From assembly GCA_947471745.1 (NCBI GenBank), contig CANJKZ010000410.1, positions 288,001-352,000 on the forward strand: a stretch of 64,000 bases of DNA. Direction: 5' to 3'. Numbering within the stretch: position 1 is the stretch's first letter; the number at the start of each line of letters is the position of its first letter. A program made the position numbers and the translations under genes. Of the stretch, positions 1-9,032 are shown in pieces. The notes beneath the pieces were generated by a model. That model was given only the letters and a program-made list of their open reading frames with translations. It did not search any database and was not told where the DNA came from. Source of the DNA: Closterium sp. Naga37s-1 (lineage: Eukaryota > Streptophyta > Zygnematophyceae > Desmidiales > Closteriaceae).

Positions 1-466
1 CTCGTGGGACAACCTCATCCCCACCCTCAACACTCAGCAGGACCAGTGGACACCTGAGTGGCTACGGCAGCAGATTCTGCAGGAGGACTTCCGCAGGCGC
101 CACACGGGTGGTGGTGCTGCCAACAAAACTGCTGAGGGGTATGGAGCTGCAGGAGGCAGCAGAGGAAGAGGGGGAGGGAGAGGTCGAGGCCGTGGGAGAG
201 GCTTTGGCAGAGGGAGAGGCCGAGGTGACTATAACGAGGGGCATGGGAGCTCTGGTGGCAGGGGGAGTACCCGAATGGATGGAGCGTGCTGGTACTGCAA
301 GAAGGCTGGACACCCGTGGTTCAAGTGTTTCAGCCGGCCCGAGGAATGGGCACCCCCAGGCATGAAGCCGCCAAGTGGTGAACGTGCACGAGGTGGCGCT
401 GTGCAAGGTTCAGGTGCACAAGGTGATGGTGCACACGGTAAAGCTGACCCTGGTTCAGAGCCATAG
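1..466 (+). pseudogene. Copia gag fragment (Cop-a), zinc-knuckle end
   Basis: An open frame runs from base 2 to a TAG at 464-466. Up to about base 453 it matches the Gag of the long-LTR copia element at 44072-44521 almost base for base. It holds the end of the Gag capsid-like region, an Arg/Gly-rich stretch, and a canonical retroviral zinc knuckle CX2CX4HX4C (CWYCKKAGHPWFKC) near 287-328, which in this family binds RNA during packaging. After about 453 the match stops abruptly and unrelated sequence follows, so protease and pol are missing. The 5' side lies outside the window. It is a broken copy or a recombination junction, not a working gene. Confidence 0.85.
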
Positions 467-1576
467 AGCCAGTTGAAGCTCACCGCCTTGGTGGGACACG
501 TACAAGCATACACACATGCACACACATGACGCACACATCCACACACACGTGCAAGCACGCAAGAATACAATGACAAACATGAGTTGAAGGGATTTGATTG
601 GAGTTATGAGGATGTCCAGTGACAGATGGAGAGCAACGCACGAGACGGTGAGCAAGACCTGAGATGAGGAACTGAGCTAGACAAAGCGCCACAACACAAC
701 AGCAGTAAAGATGCTGCAGAGATGTTTTTGAGAAGTTGCTGAGCGAAGTCCATGAATGGGTGGGGCAATGGTTGAACGGGTGGGGCGATGAACGGGCGGG
801 TCCTGGCTATGCAGTAAGCTTCGACCCTGCATCATTGATCCTACATAGGTCCGTCTGGGTCGCATCAGCAGCACGTAGTACAGGAGAGATGTAGTATTGC
901 ACCGAAAAAATCAGACCCGCTAAGCTTGGATAAACACAGTACAGCACTCTTAGCTGTTTCAAGAGAGGCCGTGGGCATGAGCTGCACTTACAACTGCTTG
1001 AGAGAGGCCGTGGGCAGGATATGAGCCACAAAAGGAGTCAAGATGCTGGTAAAAGAGGTTGGATGACAGGTAGCTGTGCATGGGAACACATGGGGAGGAC
1101 ACGTGGGGGGAATACATGGGGGTAATCATTGGGAAAAGGAAAACTATGGGAGAAGGATGGGGGACCGAGAGAGTTAGGGTGAGGGATGGGGAATGCCATA
1201 AAGAGTGTGCATGCTGTATGTGCAGTGGAACGGTTGGGTTGGGGCTGTGTGATATGTGATTCGGATGAGATGAGTGCATTGCAGGTTGTGAACAACACCT
1301 TTACATACCTACAGAGAGAAAATCCTGTCTTGTCACTTGTGCCACACCCCACTGGGCATATGTGAAAAAATAACCCCTCTGGCTCAAACCCCGAACGCAA
1401 AAGCCTTATAGTGTGGTGAGTTTAGTGAGGTGCCACACCCCACTGGGCATATCTGTGTGTGCGGTGAGGTACCACTCGAGTCGACTCAAGAGGTGAAGGT
1501 TGGAGACAAGTATAAAGTCATCCCTAAGGCCTTACAGCGTAGTGAGTGTGGTGAGCCCCAACCCCCGTGGCCTTAC
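467..1576. other. Flank 3' of LRR array A, no gene seen
   Basis: No convincing exon on either strand. The stretch has purine-rich GGGGA/GAGAG sequence and short duplications: a 21-bp direct repeat beginning gccacaccccactgggcat at about 1340 and 1432, a GAGAGGCCGTGGGCA repeat near 964 and 1003, and a CCTTACAGCG block at about 1531 and 1571. The last repeats a splice-donor-like sequence at the 3' edge of array A. A last exon or UTR of array A could lie here but I cannot place one. Confidence 0.5.
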
Positions 1577-1908
1577 AGCGCAGTGAGTGTGGGAGAATGG
1601 GAGACGAGGCGGTGGGGATGGTGGAGGAGGCTAGAGGGGTGGCAGTGTTGGGAGCACAGGTGCCACCGGCACAGATGGGATCAGCCCCAGTGGGAGAGTC
1701 ACAGACGGCGCAAGAAGCCAATGGGCGCTGCGTGGTGCCTGTGGTGTTGCATGCGCCTGTGCTGGTGAGGCAGTTGGAGGAGGCAGAGCAGGAGAGGAAG
1801 CCAGTGTCGGGGAATGTGCCGGACAGCCAGTTCTTCTGCAGGTCGATGGTCTTGAGGGCAGCACCGAGCTTGGGCACGGGGCCGTACAGGTAGTTGTAAC
1901 TCGCTCCG
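1577..1908 (-). CDS. Array A exon: LRR plus Cys domain
   Basis: The exon begins after CTTCAG (acceptor, right of 1908) with YNYLYGPVP, then LKTIDLQKNWLSGTFP, then the Cys domain with C-x-A-x-x-NCL, QR-x-x-A-x-C-x-VC and ICAGGTCAP. This is the fifth exon of the standard module. It ends near a GTAAGG donor at 1571-1576. It is the most 3' exon of array A that I can recognise. Confidence 0.7.
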
Positions 1909-2118
1909 CTGAAGGGGGTGGGGGGAGTGGGGGGGGAGAGTTGGTGTAGAGATGAGGATGGGGAAGGTAGAGTGAGAGAGTGAGTGTTAGAGCGTCTGAG
2001 AGTGGGGAGAAGTGAGTGAAAGGGTGAGAGGTGGGGCAAAGGGAGAGAGGTAGAAGCAGAAAGGGCAATGAGGCAGCAGAAGCAAATTTTCGAGAAGTAG
2101 ATTGCAAGGAGGTCTCAC

Positions 2119-2369
2119 AATGATGTGAGGGAGGCGATGCCAACCAGGGCAGAGGGGATGGGCCCAGAGAACCAGTTGAAGTTGAAGTTGTTGCCATGGG
2201 CGAGGTGATCTTGGTGCTGTCCTTGAAGCAAATGCTGGTGCAGCTGCAGTAGGTGGTGGTGGTGGTGGGGAACGTTCCCACCAGGTAGTTCCCTGATGCG
2301 TCCAGGTACTTGAGGGCCGCCGACAGCGCTGCCGGCATGCTGCCCGTCAGGTAGTTGGCCTGGATCTTG
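2119..2369 (-). pseudogene. Array A: collapsed module exon
   Basis: The exon starts after an AG acceptor at 2370-2371 with IQANYLTGSMPAAL and NYLVGTFP followed by the first cysteines of the Cys domain. The frame is then lost. From about 2193 a different frame encodes NNFNFNWFSGPIPSAL and ends SLTSL at a GTGAGA donor. That second part looks like the third (72 bp) LRR exon of the next module. The simplest reading is a deletion that joined the Cys exon of one module to the third LRR of the next, removing the cap and two LRR exons. The frames do not match, so this is a broken exon. Confidence 0.6.
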
Positions 2370-2701
2370 CTGTGTTGGGCAAGGGGGAAGGGAGTGGGGA
2401 AAGAAGGCTCACACGGTGGTGGTTGAATCTGAGAGTGCATGCAGGAGGAATAGTGGGGCGGAGAGGGAAGGGAAGAGGTGATGAGTGATGACACCGACCT
2501 GCATGTAGTAATGGCATCCTGCATGAACAACAGAGCTCTGTTGTACGACCATCCAGAAAGTGGGTGCAGAGATCTCGTCTAGGAAATGCAATCACGAAAG
2601 CCAGACGGACAGAAAGTTAGGGAGGGGAAGAACGGAGAGGAAGACTAATTCCAAGTTTGGATAACGAACTTCATTGAGGAGAGGGAGGAGAGGGAGCTCA
2701 C

Positions 2702-3579
2702 AGTTTGTAGAGGGCGGAGAAAGCAGTGAGTGATGGTGGCACGGCGCCCGACAGGTAGTTGTTGCGCACATGGCTGGTGGGGTGGAGGGCATCATTAGGG
2801 AGAAAGGGTTCTGAGTCACACAATGCGTGGTACACAATATCACGTGCTCTATTTGGGCTGCCTTGTCTTGGCTTGTATGGGATGTTTGTCATGCTTGACA
2901 TGCAGGGGTGCCGTGGGAAAATGCTGCAGGACAGGAAAGATGGGGCAAGACAGGTTGAAAGCATGGAGCAGGTTGAAAGCATAAAGCAGGTTGAAAGCAT
3001 AGAGCAGGTTGAAATCATGGAGCAGGTTGAAAGCATAGAGCAGGTTGAAAGCATGGAGCAGGCTGAAAGCATGGAGCAGGCTGAATGGAGCAGGTTGAAA
3101 GCATGAAGCCGGTTGAAAGCATGAAGCAGGTTGAAAGCATGGAGCAGGTTGAAAGCATGGAGCAGGTTGAAAGCATGGAGCAGGTTGAAAGCAGACAGGT
3201 GTGGTGGTGGAGTGTAGTTGGGTTGGGGGTGCCAGGAGGTGCATGCAACTCACAGGACTTTGAGGGTCTGCACGGGAAGAAGAGGGGTGAGGAAGGAATC
3301 CAGGCGGCCGGAGAAGAGGTTGTTGTTCAGCTCGCTGCAGCATGGCACATCCAACACAAGCGCACCACAGAGCATGTGAGTGTGTGAGCATGTGCCGATG
3401 TGAGCACGTGACAGTGTGAGCATGCGAGCATATCAAGTGCATACAGTGAATAAAATCTAAAGAGCCATCAATCCAGTCGATGGGAAATAGAGGAAGACGC
3501 AGCTCGCAGTCTGGTGAGAGAGGTGAGTGTTCACACCGAGGAGTTGACGGATCCCGGCAGCAAGAGGTCGCCCAGCTTG
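2702..3579 (-). CDS. Array A: three single-LRR exons (72, 81, 72 bp)
   Basis: Exon 3508-3579 encodes KLGDLLLPGS then a TGA, then TLTSLTRL. Exon 3254-3334 encodes ELNNNLFSGRLDSF and ends TLKVL. Exon 2702-2773 encodes VRNNYLSGAVPPSL and ends LYKL. Each is one plant-type LRR (LxxNxLxGxxP) flanked by phase-2 introns, and the 72/81/72 size series is the same as in each module of array B. The TGA at 3531-3533 would end translation unless that exon is skipped. The intron between the second and third exon contains the 18-bp minisatellite at 2948-3193. Confidence 0.75.
2948..3193. repeat. 18-bp minisatellite in LRR intron
   Basis: About 13 imperfect copies of an 18-bp unit, ggagcaggttgaaagcat, with variants such as ataaagcagg and atgaagcagg, and one 12-bp interruption near 3084-3096. 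It lies in the intron between the 81-bp and 72-bp LRR exons of array A. It happens to stay open in several frames, giving a hexapeptide repeat on each strand. I take that as a consequence of the 18-bp period, not as coding. Confidence 0.9.
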
Positions 3580-3776
3580 CTCTGTGTGTGTGTTGCACAA
3601 TAAGGTTGTGGTTGGGTTGGGTTTAAACACGAGGGATCATGATGATCATGGCAAGGAAACATGGGAACATGGTGACAGGGTTGATTAATTGATGCACACG
3701 GCCTAAACCATCCATCATTCCGAAGTGTAGACTTGATACGATGCTTCATGGCGAAACACGAATACCCTGCACTTAC

Positions 3777-4197
3777 AGGCTGAGAACCTTGCCGGTGGCG
3801 TCACACACAACGCTTGACCACGAGCCCAGCACCACGGCCTGCCCTGCCAGTGCACACGGCGCATCCATATTCCAATCCGTGAACGTGACACCCAGCGATG
3901 CCTTCACACTCAGAAGCGCCAACCCCATGGCCGCATCCATGGGCACTCCCAGGCAGCTTAGTGGCAGCAGTGGCTGGCCGTCCGTGTTGGGGGTGGAGGA
4001 GGCAGCAGGGGCGGAGGCATCAGGGGCGCACAGCCCTCCCCCACACAGAACGCCAGAAGCATCGGTGGACCCACAAACGCTGCACTCTGAGGATAACCGT
4101 TGCGCCGTGCCGGCAGCGTTGGCGCACTTGCTGGCGCTAGAGAGGCAGTTGGAGCGGGCATCGCAGGCGGTGAGGGTGGCGATGGGGAAAGAGCGGA
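3777..4197 (-). CDS. Array A exon: eight-Cys domain fused to LRR N-terminal cap
   Basis: Read on the minus strand, the exon encodes TACDARSNCL, then QR followed by CSVCG, then LCGGGLCAP, which is the Cys-domain signature repeated in array B. It runs straight into ALLSVKASLGVTFTDW and a PC..C pattern, the cap typical of plant LRR proteins (LRRNT_2-like). In array B these two parts are separate exons, so here an intron was lost or the exons fused. The donor GTAAGT lies just left of 3777. The 5' boundary is uncertain because no AG is visible close upstream; a degenerate F-x-x-F-P segment replaces the usual LSGTFP. Confidence 0.7.
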
Positions 4198-4730
4198 AAG
4201 TGGAAGGAGAATATGGGAAGGGAATAAAAGAGGGGGTTTAGGGACTGAGAGTTAGGCATACAGCCGGTGGTTTTGGATTAGCTTGTTGCAGCAACAGATG
4301 ATGTCAGGGCAGGGGTAGTGGAGAGTGGAGGAGGAAGAGCGAAGAGAGAGGATGACAAAGAAACATGTTTAGACGAATGTTGTTAAAGTGAGTGTGAAGA
4401 GTGAGGCAAGTGTGTGTGGGAGAGGGAGTATGCTTGAGAGAGCCTTGGTGGGAGAGTATAGGATTGAGGTGGAAAATAATGTTTGAGGCTCTTTAAAGCA
4501 CGCACAAGGTGGAGAGGGGATCACTCACAGGGTGGAGAGAGCAGAGAGGGAGACAAGAGTGGTGGGGATGGAGCTGGAAAACCAGTTGCTCTGCAGGTGC
4601 CTGTGGGTGGGGAGTGATTTGATGTGGGGGGGATTTGAGGAGAGGAGTGTAGAGGATTGGTGAGAGGCAGATTGGTACGGCAGCAGCAAAGAGCAGCGTT
4701 CACCAACACAATGCACACAGCATAGCACAG

Positions 4731-4791
4731 CACATCACATCACATCACATCGCATCACATCACATCACATCACATCACATCACAGCACAGC
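4731..4791. repeat. CACAT pentanucleotide microsatellite
   Basis: About twelve near-perfect tandem copies of cacat, with one cgcat variant. It lies 50 bp outside the copia LTR that starts at 4841. Confidence 0.9.
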
Positions 4792-4840
4792 ATACAGTGT
4801 CGATGTACGCAGCACATTACACAGTGTGAGTGGTTCACAT

Positions 4841-5690
4841 TGTTAGAGACTAAGGACGGAGTCTACGAAGATTAAGGGCCGAAATATCTCAAAATCGTCA
4901 ACTATAATTCTGGACAGAAACGTTGTCGTCACAAGAAACGTCGTTGACCAAAAACGCCCTGTCATAATTTTTTCAAAGTCAAGTATGTTGTAGCCCTCAA
5001 CCGTGGCTATCTTTCCCAGTTTGAATAATATCAAAATATGGATTATAGCTTGAGTTATGAATTTCGGCGCACTAGGGGGTATGCTGCCATAGAAACTTAA
5101 CTCAATCACAAAGTTGTCTCACAAGTTCACACAAGAAAGTTGGAGTAGCAATTGAACCAGGTAGGAGGGGATGAGGAGGACGAGAGGGAAGGTCCCAAGG
5201 GAGTCCCCAACCAAGGAAACCCCATACCACACAATTCCCCTCTCTATAGGCACCCCAACTTTGACATTTGTCACTTTCCCAACTCATGCCATCCACCTCA
5301 CCCAACTTGGCCACACTTGCCAGCCTGGTTTGGCTTCTCCCAACCACTTGGCATCATCTACAGTGATGGTGAAGAATTTCCCAACCCCGAAAAGTCTGTA
5401 CCCCATATTGAGTCAACCTGCAAATTCCCATTCTCGCCGCATCTCAATCAAAACTTTGACCGATCATATCTTTCTCGTTCTTGCTCCGATCGCAACGATT
5501 CTTGGTTCGTCGGAAAGCTCTTGAGCAGAGGAGTCACTTCAAATATCTGCCCAAGCCAAATAGCATTCACACACACTCAGAAAATCCAAACCATGCCAAA
5601 CACAGATTCTTGCACACACCACGCATGCAACGCACGAACACATGATGGGAGGCAGACAGACGTGAATGCAAATGATAGCATCACATAAAA
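4841..5690 (-). repeat. 3' LTR of Cop-b (about 850 bp)
   Basis: It begins TGTTAGAGACTAAGG at 4841 and ends near CATCACATAAAA at 5690. The same sequence, in the same or opposite orientation, forms the solo LTR at 16280-17131 and the 5' LTR at 42471-43325. The expected terminal TAACA is changed here to TAAAA. Directly inside, at 5691-5704, lies the polypurine tract (minus strand, AGAGGGGGAG) that primes plus-strand synthesis. Confidence 0.88.
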
Positions 5691-5736
5691 AACTCCCCCT
5701 CTGGCTGCCTACCATCATGTGTTCGTGCATGCACAA

Positions 5737-8397
5737 TCAATGCACACTCATCCCAGCAAGTTTCATGCCCTTCCAGTGCTCAGGTTCAGCCAGGCGCTTG
5801 GAGAGAATGCCAGCCGCCTGCTGATGGGTCTTCACAGTCTCCAGCCGCACCTCCTTTTCCAGGAGCCTCCTCGTCCAATGCCACTTTGGCCTGATGTGCT
5901 TTGGCAGGCCATGAAGACAAGCATTCTTCTCAAGCTTTACAGCCGACTCATTGTCACAAAAAATCACTGTCGGCTCCTTCTGGCACACTCCGATCTCCTC
6001 CAACAAAAGCCTCAGCCATACCACCTCCTTAGCCCCATGATGCAGAGCCATGTACTCTGTCTCACACGAGGACAGCCCCACCTCATTCTGCTTCTTGCTG
6101 CGCCAGCTTACTACACCACCTCCAAATAGGCACACATAGCCTCCAATGCTGGTGCCATCCGCCTTCACAGAGTTGAAGCATGCATCGGTGTAGCAAGTCA
6201 AGAGCATCTCCCCCTTGCCCAAATCAGCAGCACCCCGTTGCTGCCTTTGCCACACAGCACTGTACTCCAGACCCATAGATGCTGTAGCACTCACATAGCG
6301 GACCAACCTCTTGGCCGCTTCGAGCTGCTCATGACTGGGGCGTGAGACCACACTTGCAAGCCTGGAAGTAGCAAATGCAATGTCAGGCAGTGTGTGGTTC
6401 GCCGCATAGTTGAGTGCCCCAACCATGGAATGGAACAGCTTCCTGTCGCTCTCACCCACCACTTCCTCATCAGCACAGGTCTCCACAGTGAAACCTGAAG
6501 GTAGTGGGGTGGCTGGCTTTCCTCCATCTTGCAGCCCATACTTCTCAGCCAGCCCCTCACAGTACTTCCTCTGGTGGAACCTCAACACTCCCTTGTCAAG
6601 GTTCCTCTCCACATGCATCCCAAGGTAATACTTGACATCTCCCATCTTCAAGCACTTGAACTGCATCTCCAACATCTCCTCCACACGCTCAATCATTGCA
6701 GACGACTTAGAGAAGAGAAGGATGTCATCCACATACACTAGGAGCACGAGGAACTGCTCCTTCTCTTGCAGCAGGAACAAGATGTGATCACACTCGCTCT
6801 TCTTGAAACCCCCAGCCAGCAGTGTCTCCTCCAGCTTGTGGTACCATGCGCGAGGAGCCTGCTTCAGGCCATAGATGGCCTTCTTGAGCCTGCACACCCT
6901 GCCGCTCCCATCATCCAACCCCTCAGGCTGCAGCATGTACAGCTCCTCTAGGATGATCCCATTAAGGAAAGCAGTTGTGATGTCCATCTGCTTGATCCTC
7001 CATCCACGGTTTGCAGCCATTCCCAACATCACCCTTAGTGTAGTCCCTTTCCCCACAGGAGCAAAGATCTCGTCAAAGTCCTTCCCCTTTGTCTGCTGGA
7101 ACCCCTTAGCCACAAGCCTTGACTTGTAGCGGGTCAGCTCCCCATCAGGTCCATACTTGTGCCTGAAGATCAGCTTGGAAGAAATGGCCTTCTTCCCAGG
7201 AGGCAGCTCTCACAGCTCCCACGTTTCATTCTCCAGCAGAGAGTCATACTCCTCATTCACACTCTGCTTCCACTTTCCAGCATCGGGCCCACTCAAGGCC
7301 TCAGCTAGCGTCTTGGGCTCAGGGATGGCTGCCCAGTAGCAGTGTGCTATCTCATCCTCATCACACTGCTCAGCCACACTCCCAACCCGTACCACCTTTG
7401 GCTTTCCAAAACTAGGATAGGTCAGCCTGTTAGGAGGGCGCACATCCCTCCTAGGACGGTCTGGCGGACATTGGGTACGTGGTGGAGCATCTTGCTGCTG
7501 CTGCTGCTGCTCCTCCACCTCAGGTTCTCCCCCATCCGCAGTCACCCCAGAGATCTCCTCATCTGAGGCAGTGACCTGCACTTGCCTCGAAGGCCGCTGC
7601 ACCTCATCGGCCTCAATGATCAGCGGTGTAGTAGGAAGCTTTTGCTGCTGCTGCTTCCACTCCTTGTAGTACAAGGACTCGAGGAACTTCACATCCCTTG
7701 ACACAGTCAGCTGCTGGCTGGTCAAGTCCCATATCAACCAGCCCTTATGATCCTTAGCAAGCCCCAAGTGTACTCCCCATCTCCCAGAAGCCTCCAACTT
7801 TCCCCTCTTCTCCTTAGGCCCATGAAACACCACCATGCAGCCGTAGGCTCTCAGCATGTTGACTGCTGGTGCACTCCCATACCACTTGGTGTAGGGGACC
7901 CACTGCTTGTCCCCCACAGTCGCCAACACCCTGTTCTTCACAAGGGCAACCTGCCGCAGTGCAGTCACCCAAAACGGATCCGGCAGCCCTGCACGCCCAA
8001 GGAGAGTGCGAGCACCTTCCTGCAGGGTCCGGTTGAAGCGCTCAGCCACGCCGTTCTGCTGAGGGTTGTAGGGCACCGTGAGCTGATGCTGGATCCCCTT
8101 CTTCTTCAGCACCGCATCAAAATCAGCGCCAATGAATTCTCCCCCGTTGTCAGTGCGGATCACCTTCACCTTGTGTCCACTCTCCCTTTGAGCTCTCGGC
8201 ATCCACTCCTTAAGAACAGCCGCTGTCACTTCCCCCTTAGTCTTGAGAGGGTACACCTATATGGCACTCGTGTGGTCGTCCACAATGGTTAAGAAGTAGC
8301 GGCTGCCCGAGAGAGAAGGGGCCCTCGTAGGGCCCACCACATCCATGTGCACAAGCGCGAGCAGGGCCTTGGCTGGTCCTGTGCCGCTGCTGAAGGG
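5737..8397 (-). pseudogene. Cop-b pol: integrase end, reverse transcriptase, RNase H
   Basis: Minus-strand frames give, in order, the integrase core with DNGGEFIGADF and NPQQNGVAERFNRTLQEG, a Gln-rich linker, the RT palm with LVYVDDILLFS, and RNase H with the YTDACFN, CETEYMAL and CDNESAV motifs, ending KLAGMSVH at a stop at 5737. Two lesions are clear by comparison with Cop-i. A TGG codon after the HMDVVGP region is TAG at 8257-8259, and 2 bp are missing near 7208 (TGTGAG for TGTGTGAG), which shifts the frame between the linker and RT. The RNase H catalytic Asp is present but the following Ala-Ser is Ala-Cys. The copy is dead for lack of gag and protease as well. Confidence 0.9.
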
Positions 8398-8693
8398 TGT
8401 TGAAGCACAGGCCAACTTCCTCTCAGGCACTTTCCCCACAGCATCACTAGCAGCCTGCAGCGCTCGCCTCAAGTGCTTCTTGGATGCCTCAGCCTGCTTC
8501 AACCTGGATGCAATTGCACAGAGGACAGCAGCAGAGTGCAGCATGTGTGGATCACTGCAGACAAAGCAGGCGCTGTGTGGAGGTGGCACTTGCATGCCCA
8601 TCCTCCCTCCTTCCCTCGCTAAGGTTCCCAACAGTGCTGCTGCCCCCACTCTCACCATGACATGTGCTGCCGTGCCCCTTGATGCAACCTCTG
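8398..8693 (+). CDS. Array B, first visible exon: end of LRR plus Cys domain
   Basis: It encodes QANFLSGTFP, then CSARLKCFL, QRTAAECSMCG, LCGGGTC and a tail ending VPLDATS at a GTGAGC donor (8694). This is the fifth-exon pattern of the module with its first LRR half missing. The missing half lies where Cop-b begins at 8397, so the exon was cut by the rearrangement that placed the element there. An AG at 8409-8410 could also serve as an acceptor. Confidence 0.75.
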
Positions 8694-9032
8694 GTGAGCC
8701 CCTTCCGTTCCTTCCCTGCTGCCATACGTGAGTTCGTGGACCTTGTCTTTCCATATCTCTTTGGCGTGCCTTGACATGCGCTCTCGTGATTCTTGATCTC
8801 ACGTCTCATGAGTCCCTTCTCTTTTTGATGCCTCTGATATGTGGATCCCTTTCCTCCATGCCCCCCCTTTTTTCCTTTGTTTTCTTTTTATTTGCCCCCA
8901 TCTACCCCATAGAACCATCACACCACCAACCACCCTCCCTTGCTGTATAGCCCATTTGCTACACTGCAGGCCTGCATTTATCCACCCAGCATCCTCTCCC
9001 CCTTGTCCCTCCATGTGCACTCCCACCGGCAG

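Larger units (their letters stand above)
1577..4600 (-). pseudogene. LRR array A: 5'-truncated, decayed plant-type LRR gene
   Basis: Seven exons can be read on the minus strand: 4529-4600 (72 bp LRR), 3777 to about 4197 (Cys domain fused to an LRR N-terminal cap), 3508-3579 (72 bp LRR), 3254-3334 (81 bp LRR), 2702-2773 (72 bp LRR), 2119-2369 and 1577-1908 (LRR plus Cys domain). Introns are mostly phase 2 with GTGAGT-like donors. Proteins of this type are secreted or surface LRR proteins, and the order matches array B at 8398-27000. There is an in-frame TGA in the 3508-3579 exon (3531-3533), followed by a GC instead of GT donor, and a collapsed module at 2119-2369. The 5' end is lost at the copia LTR that begins at 4841. 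No kinase or membrane span is visible. The LRR identity is firm; the pseudogene call is likely but unproven. Confidence 0.72.
4841..8397 (-). mobile_element. Cop-b: 5'-truncated long-LTR Ty1/copia element
   Basis: Read on the minus strand, the order is end of integrase, reverse transcriptase, RNase H, polypurine tract and 3' LTR, which is copia order. The coding part matches Cop-i closely. Homology to Cop-i ends at 8397 in the middle of integrase; gag, protease and the 5' LTR are absent, and LRR exon sequence of array B begins at once. No target duplication can be paired, because the right end is not an element end. Array A lies on the left side and array B on the right, both pointing away from the element. 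Confidence 0.9.

Noticed and set aside
2948..3193. Possible CRISPR array
   Set aside because: The units are contiguous 18-bp repeats without spacers, in a eukaryotic intron.
5100..5690. Open frames within the 850-bp LTR (for example 5152-5688 plus)
   Set aside because: The same frames are broken in the solo LTR at 16280-17131 and the Cop-i LTR, and LTRs of this class are non-coding.
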